Shown: one piece after another, positions 56,536 to 64,000 of the stretch
Layout of the letters: each line of letters opens with the position of its first letter
How positions within the stretch are numbered: the first letter of the stretch is position 1
DNA from: Oehlia diaphana
Lineage: Eukaryota > Glomeromycota > Glomeromycetes > Glomerales > Glomeraceae
Length of the DNA: 64,000 bases
Direction: 5' to 3'
Assembly: GCA_003833135.1 (NCBI GenBank)
Contig: QZLH01000336.1
Coordinates: forward strand, 41,183-105,182
Notes under the pieces: generated by a model
Databases searched by the model: none
What the model saw: the letters and a program-made list of their open reading frames with translations, nothing else
What the model was told of the DNA's origin: nothing
Translations under genes and position numbers: made by a program

Positions 56536-56920
56536 ACGTATATTCAGGAAAGGCATTCACCGATAAGAGTATCTCAATTGATTGTTATGTAACATCACAT
56601 GATGTGATCTGTTCCTTGGATCCCATTCCTTTATTAATTATCTTTATTAGTTCTAAGTGTAACGAAGGACTATTTAATCTTCGCAAGGGCACATGACGAC
56701 GTGCAGCAATAAAACATAGACGGGTAACAAAGATTTTTTGAAGCAAATGATCATGATGACTTATTTAGTTTAAGGTGATGATATAAATAGAACGCACATT
56801 TTTTAAGAAATCTATCGAGGAAAAACTTTAACATTCAACAAATGAAAATAAATTTATAATTTGTAATCTGCATAAAATGCATCTCCTCCCCTTCTGTGAT
56901 TGTCTGCGACTTATCATATT

Positions 56921-56962
56921 ATGTGACACGACCTCCTAAGTTTCATTTTTTTATTGCCTATT
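56921..56962. repeat. copy 1 of a 42-bp dispersed repeat
   Basis: ATGTGACACGACCTCCTAAG then TTTCATTTTT...TTGCCTA. It is nearly identical to 60541-60582 in the same orientation (about five differences in 42 bp). Confidence 0.55.
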
Positions 56963-58406
56963 CTATCTGGAAATTTTTTCTTACTGTATAATAATACTTG
57001 GCGAAATTTTAAAATTTGTTATTGTTCAAGAATGTATTTTTGTTTGATACCTAATATTAAAATCAGTATTAGTAGTATTAGTTCCTATTGGTCATTGCAA
57101 TATTCCTAATGATTGAATTATAACTCAGTTATTACAATTTACAAGATTCTAACATAAGTGAAGGACCTCCAAAATATTTGTGAAATATTTTTAATATTTT
57201 TGAGCAATTTCTTCTGTACAGTATATCCAAATTATTTGGTTATAAATTTAAAATGGGGATTGCTCATTTCGTAATAAAATAGTTCTTAGTTTGATTTGTA
57301 TGAATTAAAGATAATTCCGCAAAATCTTCAGGATCGCACAATTACATTACAGTAATGGAAATACTGTACGTAGGTTAACAAGGTTGCACATGATTTATTA
57401 ATTTGAGGCGAAAATAATGTCATTTCAACTCGTCAACTTGCTAGGATAATTTTAAACGGAATAATAAAAGAAAATTCACGATATATACAAACTAACTAAT
57501 ATTAAATAAATAATTAATAATAATATATTTCATAAAAATTTTAGTATGAAAAGATTTTAATAGCTTGTTTTCTTTAATATAAAATGTAATTCTAAAGATG
57601 AAAATCTAGAATATTTTCTTTATTATGCTTATTATATTTCATTAATTATGTCATCAAGTACAAAAGAATTTATAAATAAATCTATTGTTACATTTAAGTC
57701 CTGTTTCATCGAATTTTTCCAAAGAATTAATACATAATAGTTTATATTTTAATGATAGATTTTGTTAATATTATTCATCTCAAGTGATTGGCATGTCATA
57801 CATGTGGCAAATTTTTCTAGAAGCAATAGAACCCCATGATGTAAAAATTCCATACTATATCTAGTTAAAGAATTTTGACGTTTCATGGTCTAAAAAATTA
57901 ATTGTATTATTTCTTAGTTTGTAAATAAATATTACAAAATTAAACGTAAATATTATTCTTCTTCTTTTCAGTGTTACAATCCATAATCCTGTTTTATCGT
58001 TTTGAATTTAAAGAATGAAAGCCATAATTTATTGATCAATGCAACGCCACCTTCAGTTTACATAGCATTTATTTAATATGTATGCATTTAACCTGTTTAT
58101 ACACGCAACTGTATATTGTATGAAACCTCAAAGTCGAATTTCGAATTTTTACATAACGATTTCTATCATGTTAATCAAAAATTTTGAATTACGGTAATTA
58201 ATAAATTATAAATCCTTTATTTAATATTTTAACTTAAATATATAAAAAATATGAGAATTCAATTGTCTAATTTACATGTCTATAATATAATTAATTTAAA
58301 CTTGTATGAAATATATATGTATATATGTATATGTTTAATTCTATATGTACAGTATAATATGTATAATTGTAAATTGTATATATATATAATTATCTTTATC
58401 TTATTA

Positions 58407-59201
58407 TTATACTGAAGTTTGATTAGCAGCAGTTGGTTCTCCTTTAGGAATTTGTTTTTTAAACCATCTATTGTAAATTGCGTCGATTAGAATCAATACA
58501 CCTAACCAAGAGTAAGTTACTACGTTTGTCCAAAAAAAAGCACGTTCAACTGTTGGAGCTTTAAAAATAATTATAATACGGACGGGGGCTTCAGAAACAA
58601 AACCAACTCCCCAAAGAGCAGCCAAAAACCTATATCCGCGTCGAAATACGGCGTTTTCGTTCCATAATCTTTCCCAACGTTCGTTAATATCATTTGTTAC
58701 ATTTTTATTCTTTTTTGAAGATGAACCAAAGGATCCGCCAGTTTGCATATCTCTAGCAAAATAGTATGACATCGGCCGAATTTGGAAGGAACCAATCTTG
58801 ATTGGGAGCAAAGAAATGAGGAATGCCAAACCGATAGTACCCGTAACTGCTGATTCTCGTAGTAATTGAATTCGAGCATCTTTTTTTAAAGATGCCACGA
58901 TACCAGTAACGATAAAACCCATTATTATTAATGCTCCCAAAATATCTATACGCCTTTTAGTTATAAGTCCATAAATAACAACAAGAAACGGTGGAACTCC
59001 TGATATAGTAAGTGCCCAGACTTCTAACATATAGTTTCTAAGAACATAATAAAGGACAAGTGGTAAAACGATCTCAAAGAATAACATTAATATAATTCTA
59101 AATAAAATTATTAATTTTTCTTTTTTAGTCAAATTTATTTGTTGATTTGTTGATGTAGCTGTTGTAGGAGATTGTCCACTTTCATCTCTAATACTTGACA
59201 T
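58407..59201 (-). CDS. six-helix membrane protein, paralogue 2
   Basis: A single open frame of 264 residues, colinear with the protein at 53370-54194. It has the same start (SSIRDESGQSPTTATS), the same helices, the same words (ISGVPPFLVVIYG, LLRESAVTGTIGLAFL, ARDMQTGGSFGS) and the same ending (TAANQTSV against TAANQASV). The main differences are a shorter C-terminal basic stretch and changes in the fifth helix. Upstream (to about 59345) and downstream (to about 58200) non-coding DNA is also similar, so the whole unit, promoter included, was duplicated. The function is unknown; the remarks under paralogue 1 apply. Confidence 0.8.
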   Translation of the reverse strand: MSSIRDESGQSPTTATSTNQQINLTKKEKLIILFRIILMLFFEIVLPLVLYYVLRNYMLEVWALTISGVPPFLVVIYGLITKRRIDILGALIIMGFIVTGIVASLKKDARIQLLRESAVTGTIGLAFLISLLPIKIGSFQIRPMSYYFARDMQTGGSFGSSSKKNKNVTNDINERWERLWNENAVFRRGYRFLAALWGVGFVSEAPVRIIIIFKAPTVERAFFWTNVVTYSWLGVLILIDAIYNRWFKKQIPKGEPTAANQTSV

Positions 59202-62200
59202 TTTGCTTTCTTTATTTTTTTTTAAAAAAAATTAAAGGAATTTAAGGAATATGATTAATTTATTATAATGAGTTAAATTTTTTCGTTTTTTATCTTTTTA
59301 TTTTCGGTTTTTTTTTCAAAAGAATTTGTCCAGGTATTTATAGATTTGAGATCTTCATTGTTTATCGATTTCATTGATAAATAATAATGTAAAATACTAT
59401 ACACAAATGTATGTGTTGTACAGCACAGTATATTTAGGAATTTAAGGTCCGAATCTTCTATTTTATTATTTTTTTTTTTATTTATTGTGTAAAATTTGAT
59501 CGAATATTCTTTAATTAGACTCTTTGTAACACTTTATAAATGACTAAATAAAGAATTATGTTATTAAACTTTCAATTATCATTTAGTTGTTTAGAAACAA
59601 AAAAAAAACTTTAATCTAATTATAAAAACTTTCGATACGGAAAATTTTTTATATCATCTTTGAAAATCATTTAGCGTCCCACATTATGGATACAATAGAA
59701 AATCTATTTATAATCTTTCTGAAATTGAAATATTCTTAACTCTGGCTTTTACGCCATGCTCTTCATCATTATAAAATGGTTATTGAATTTTTTTGAATGT
59801 ATAATATTAAGATATACCAATTAATCAGTAACACAAGCATTAGAAACGAACAATAATATGACTGTTCATTCGCATCACATTGACATTCGTATCATTGGAT
59901 CGAACAAATTCATGACATGTTGATCCATGTTTATACAGTATTTCCATGTTTTTCTGAATGTATCATTTTCACGGAATTTTTATGGAAATATTCGAATAAA
60001 AACTTTTTATAGGGCAAGGTTGCGACTGATGTCAATTTATCGTGACCGGAATTAATATTTTAGATTTTTAACTGACCATAGTTCAATTGCCTGATACAGT
60101 GCACCGAAACTAATGACATACTTTTTATCCTATTTGAGCTTTATCGCCAAGTTTTTCGAATGTTCCGTGTCTCTTGGCAAGGAGTAAAAAATGACTAGGT
60201 GTCTGTAAATTCTTGTACTTATGATATCATCTTGAAATGCAGCTATTTTCTAGAATGGTACAGAAATTAAAATGTTAAGTTTTATTTTTACAGTCATTGA
60301 AAATTACCATAAGGACTCAAACAATGAATTATCACGTGACATGACTGGGTCATCAGAGTCAGGACGCCAAGGCGCCGAATCTAGTCTATTCTTTATAAAT
60401 AAAAATAAAAAAACTTTTCCCCGAATTTTTTGCCCAATATTAGTTAGATTTTATGATTTAATATTCGATTGCTGGAAATTTTATTCTAGAATAAAAAATA
60501 ATTTGAATTCTGCACCTCCTGAACGTTTGGTGTTCTTTTCATGTGACACAACCTCCTATGTTTCATTTTCCTATTGCCTATGTTAGAAACATAATTATAT
60601 AATATGACCAATGTATAAATCTAAATAATCAGAGGTAATCTTAAAAAAACGGTAATAATTTTAACATAAGCGCTGTACAAAACTTTTGTACAAATTAAGG
60701 CCGTACAGTACGGCTCTGATTGGCTCAATAATCTTAATAATTAAATTAAAACATTTAACAATTATATTATTCCTTTGAGAGTATATTTATTATAATTGAT
60801 TATGGTCAATTAAGCCGAATTATAGCTACAATAGCATTTTTTGATCATAAATACAGTAATATTTTTTTTTTAAAATAATAAGTTTATTTAGATATATGAT
60901 AAAAATACAAAGCAAAGTTATTTTTAAAATATAAAAGATATAATATAAAAACCAAATAATTAATATAAAGCTATATACTGTATATAAGGATCCTTATTTA
61001 TATTAAATAAACAATTACTTTATATTGTATTTCAATAAATATTTAAAGTTCAAAAATAAAATTATTACCCATTAAATATAATATATATATATATATGAGA
61101 AAAAATAAACTAAATAGTATAAATTTTATTTAATTTGAATTATTAGTTAATTAAAAACAAGGATATAGTTTAAAATTTTTGAAAAAATATTCTTAAATAA
61201 GCGCAAAATTTTGAAAATTTTATTATTAATAAGTAAACTTTATATACATTATATATAACCTGTATAAATTATTTAAGATTTTACTATATAATTAACTTTA
61301 CAAAAATTCTAATAAAATTTTTAATTATTAAAAATAATTTTTGAAAAAAATACCTATTTATTATAATAAATATTTGATGAATTTTATTTTAAATTTACAG
61401 AAAAGTTATTTTTAAAAATTAAATATTTTAATAAATTTTTAGTAAAAGGTATAATTGTATACTAATAGTTTTAATTTTATATTATATCTTTAAATTCTAT
61501 ATTATTTATATATAATTTAATTTTAGTTTTTAATAATTGAATTCTATTTTTTATAAAAATTACAAAAAAACATAATTTATAATAATATATTATAAAGTTA
61601 AAATATATTTATTACATAAAAATGCTAATAAAAGAAAATGATTTAAAAATTAATAATAAAAATACTTAAAATATACTTTAAAATTAGTAAATAAAAAAAG
61701 AAAACTCAAAAGTTAATAAAGTTAATAGTATTATAAAATAAATTTTATTTTTAACTTATAAAAATTAAGCTAATACACTATCCTTCCAAAAGTATCTAGC
61801 CAAGTTCAACTTGATTTTCTCAAGATTGAATATATAAAATATTATTTTTTTAAAAAAATAATTCTCCTGGTTCTAACAATTAAAATAAATGTATTTTTAT
61901 TGTATTATAATGCTTGCATCAGATTTGAAAATAAAACAAATAATAATGTCTTAATTTTACCAATACTGATCTTTGCTTTTTTTTGTTACTGCATTATTTA
62001 GCTACTTTTAAAATTGGAAAAACTTATGAATTAAGTAAAGATGTTAGCTGTAATTCAAAAAAGTGTTGTAATACAAAATTTTTATATGCCGTAATTAATT
62101 AAGGCTATAAAAATCTTATAGCTGTAATTCAAAATTTTTTAAAAAATAATTAAGGCTAACATTTTTAGAATTGAATAAACATAGGCAAATTATTGGCAAT

Positions 62201-62489
62201 TATTGGCCTTTAAAAAGAAGAAAGAACTCATGTAGCTATCAATTGTATTCTAAATTTCCAAAAAATACTATTATAAAGTATAGATATAATTATTTGATAC
62301 AAAAATTTTAATACTGGATTAATAGCTAAAAAAAGAATTCCATCCAAAACTTTTATTAATATAATTGAGAGCATATTATACTGAATTAAAATATGTATAA
62401 AAACAATGGATAGCTAACTAAATATTAATTATTATTAATAAAATATGATCTTTATTAGTTGACTGGATACATCGGGAAATTTTTTGAGA
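59202..62489. other. long intergenic stretch, extremely AT-rich
   Basis: After the promoter of paralogue 2, DNA of ordinary composition to about 60590 (with copy 2 of the 42-bp repeat at 60541-60582) gives way to very AT-rich DNA at 60600-62400, with almost no G or C and many TTTTAAAA-like words. The latter has no readable frames. No gene seen. Confidence 0.55.
59335..59342 (-). promoter_or_regulatory. TATA box of paralogue 2
   Basis: TATAAATA within ATCTATAAATA, about 134 bp upstream of the ATG at 59201. It is conserved with the box of paralogue 1. Confidence 0.55.
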
Positions 62490-62490
62490 T

Positions 62491-62545
62491 GCAGATCTGT
62501 GCAGATCTGCAGGTGACATTTGCCACCATTTCTGCACAGATCTGC
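62491..62545. repeat. perfect 15-bp inverted repeat (hairpin)
   Basis: GCAGATCTGTGCAGA at 62491-62505 and TCTGCACAGATCTGC at 62531-62545 are exact reverse complements around a 25-bp spacer. The arms are GC-rich compared with the surrounding DNA. Confidence 0.85.
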
Positions 62546-62579
62546 GACCTCGCCAAAAATGTTTAAAGGAAAAAATTTT

Positions 62580-62740
62580 AATGATTTCTTCGCAGAACTT
62601 CAAGAAAACAAAGTTCTGCGAAAATCTTCAAAATTAAATCTGCGAAGAATTTCAAAAACTAAGTTCTGCAAAAATCTTCAAAAATTAAATTCTGCAAAAA
62701 AATTTAGGAACGAAATTCTGCAAAAATTCACAAAATAATA
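62580..62740 (+). repeat. degenerate TTCTGCAAAAAT minisatellite
   Basis: About six imperfect units built from AAATTCTGCRAAAATCTTCA and relatives lie in tandem right after the hairpin at 62491-62545. The 72-codon open frame here is only a by-product of the repeat. Confidence 0.7.
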
Positions 62741-62832
62741 ATTATTCACTGTTCACCACAGTCATTATATATTGTATTTTTTATAAGTGTTAATTTATTT
62801 AATAAAAGCATTACAAAATTGTATTAAACTAT

Positions 62833-62833
62833 N
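62833..62833. other. ambiguous base (N)
   Basis: The only undetermined base seen in the window. It sits about 100 bp before the tandem array, where assembly is likely to be difficult. Confidence 0.9.
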
Positions 62834-62940
62834 CATGTTGTTAATGGTTTGGACATTGTTCCAGTTGGTTTAATTCTAACAAACAATGGACACCTACAAA
62901 TGAAAAAAAAATTTTGAAGCAAGCAGCTTCGAACCCACCC

Positions 62941-64000
62941 AAACCTATAAAAAAGAAAAGAACAGTTATTAGCATAAACTGTTTATAATATTTTTTTAAA
63001 AAAATAATTATAAATAAAACCAAGATTCGTACTTACGAATCTTGGTTCCTCTTTTTCTGAAGATCCTGAAACCTAAAATAAAGAAAAGAACGGTTATTAG
63101 TAACCGTTCATTAATAAATAAAAAAAAAATAAAAAAGAATAAAAGTTTCGTACTTACGAAACTTTGGGGTTTTATTCTTCGGAAGCCCACCGGACCTAAA
63201 AAAATAAAGAAAGGAACGGTTATTAGTAACCGTTCATTAATAAATAAAAAAAAAATAAAAAAAATAAAAGTTTCGTACTTACGAAACTTTGGGGTTTCAT
63301 TCTTCGGAAGCCCACCGGACCTAAAAAAAATAAAGAAAGGAACGGTTATTAGTAACCGTTCATTAATAAAATAAAAAAAAAAATAAAAAAAATAAGTTTC
63401 ATACTCGTACTTACAAAACTTTGGGTTTGCCCATTGGACCTAAAAAAATAAAGAAAAGAACGGTTATTAGTAACCGTTTATTAATATGAAAAAAAATAAC
63501 AAAAAAAATAAACCAAGATTCATATATATACTTACGAATCTTGGTTTTTTTCGTTCTTCAGAACTCAGAAGCCCCTCCCGAGATGCCGAACCTATAAAAA
63601 AGAAAGAAAAAGAAACGTTAATAACCGTTCATATTAAGAAAAAATAAAAAAAAACTCCAAAGAATTCGTACTTATGAATCTTTGGAGTTTCTATACTTCG
63701 GAAGCCCACTCGAAAGCTGAACCTAAAAAAAAAAGAAAAGAACGGTTAGCAACCATTCATAATATTAAAAAAAAAGAAATAGAACCAAGATTCGTACTTA
63801 CTTACGAATCTTGGTTTCTTCCATTCTTCGGAATTCGAAAGCAACCCGAACCTAAAAAAGAAGAAAGAACGGTTATTAATAACCGTTCATAATAATATTA
63901 CAGTAAAAAAAAAATAAAATAAATCAAGATTCGTAGTAGTTACTTACGAATCTTGGTTTTTTTGGTTATTCAGAAATCGAAAGCCACCCGAACCTAAAAA
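62941..64000 (-). repeat. tandem array of twin-palindrome, exon-intron-like units
   Basis: About eight units of 115-140 bp, open at the window end. Palindrome A copies lie at 63018-63047, 63142-63165, 63267-63290, 63394-63420 (decayed), 63510-63547, 63652-63690, 63783-63816 and 63921-63959. Palindrome B copies lie at 62961-62984, 63089-63108, 63215-63234, 63341-63360, 63459-63478, 63613-63629 (decayed), 63741-63757 (decayed) and 63868-63887. The best B is AACGGTTATTAGTAACCGTT; the best A has arm AACCAAGATTCGTA and centre CT. On the minus strand A contains GTAAGT, B contains TACTAAT, then a pyrimidine tract and TTTTTTAG. Cassette-like segments, for example 63158-63195 (38 nt), are separated by intron-like segments, for example 63196-63282 (87 nt). 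No protein was recognised. Confidence 0.8.

Larger units (their letters stand above)
54195..58406. other. long intergenic stretch between the paralogues
   Basis: The first 250 bp are the promoter of paralogue 1 and the last 200 bp the 3' flank of paralogue 2. In between is AT-rich DNA with repeats (56020-56535; 56921-56962) and a 34-codon frame at 54460-54564 with CSLC and CKVC pairs. Open frames at 55824-56090 and 56350-56556 are repeat DNA. No intact gene seen. Confidence 0.45.

Noticed and set aside
62520..63374. Open frames on the plus strand in the repeat region (72 and 110 codons)
   Set aside because: They merely translate the minisatellite and the palindrome array, giving repeated Lys/Ser/Arg words with no other support.
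62941..64000. CRISPR-like look of the regular terminal repeats
   Set aside because: The genome is eukaryotic, units vary in length, and the segments between palindromes are themselves repeated rather than unique spacers.
1..64000. tRNA, rRNA and 5S genes
   Set aside because: I looked for the conserved T-arm word GGTTCGANTCC and for rRNA-like GC-rich blocks on both strands and saw none. A structure-based search could still find an intron-containing tRNA.

Overview
The window looks like nuclear DNA of an arbuscular mycorrhizal fungus, most likely Rhizophagus or a close relative (Glomeromycotina). This is an inference from several visible traits: very AT-rich intergenic DNA full of poly-A/poly-T runs; genes split by many short GT-AG introns; and families known to be expanded in these fungi (F-box/LRR proteins, kinase-like proteins of the symbiont signalling type, BTB-BACK-TLDc proteins, Crinkler-type effectors). 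No rRNA or tRNA gene and no prokaryotic feature was seen.

Layout. 1-4.5 kb holds only decayed coding relics. 4.5-7.9 kb has an NmrA-like oxidoreductase and a small OXLD1-like protein, with a repeat element between them. 8.6-12.4 kb is a graveyard: a Crinkler-type gene with four frame breaks, then the relic of an NSUN6-type RNA methyltransferase. 15.7-27.3 kb is a signalling cluster: F-box/LRR gene, pseudokinase-ankyrin gene, BTB-BACK-TLDc gene, second F-box gene. 29.9-37.7 kb is a run of four minus-strand housekeeping genes: a PAQR/Izh-type seven-helix protein, an MDR enoyl/quinone reductase, an Sgf11-type SAGA subunit, and a BRCT-WGR-ATP-dependent DNA ligase. 41.5-51.7 kb has a short membrane-anchored protein, a 950-residue Ser/Pro/Asn-rich protein, a possible AIRIM-like protein and TFIIIA. 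53.4-59.2 kb carries two paralogous membrane proteins that also share promoter and 3' flanks. The last 1.1 kb is a tandem repeat array that runs off the window.

Most striking is that terminal array (about 62.94-64.00 kb). Its units of about 115-140 bp each carry two palindromes whose arms change together from unit to unit. Read on the minus strand, every unit looks like an exon-intron cassette: a GTAAGT donor inside palindrome A, a TACTAAT branch-point-like site inside palindrome B, a pyrimidine tract and a TAG acceptor. I know of no named element that matches this. Other points of interest are the pseudokinase with both catalytic Asp residues changed to Asn and a linker of tiny phase-1 exons, the BRCT-WGR-ligase fusion, the 15-nt microexon in the OXLD1-like gene, and a foldback element at 52.6-53.0 kb.

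Exon limits were set by hand from GT-AG sites and reading phase. Gene extents are therefore models without transcript support.
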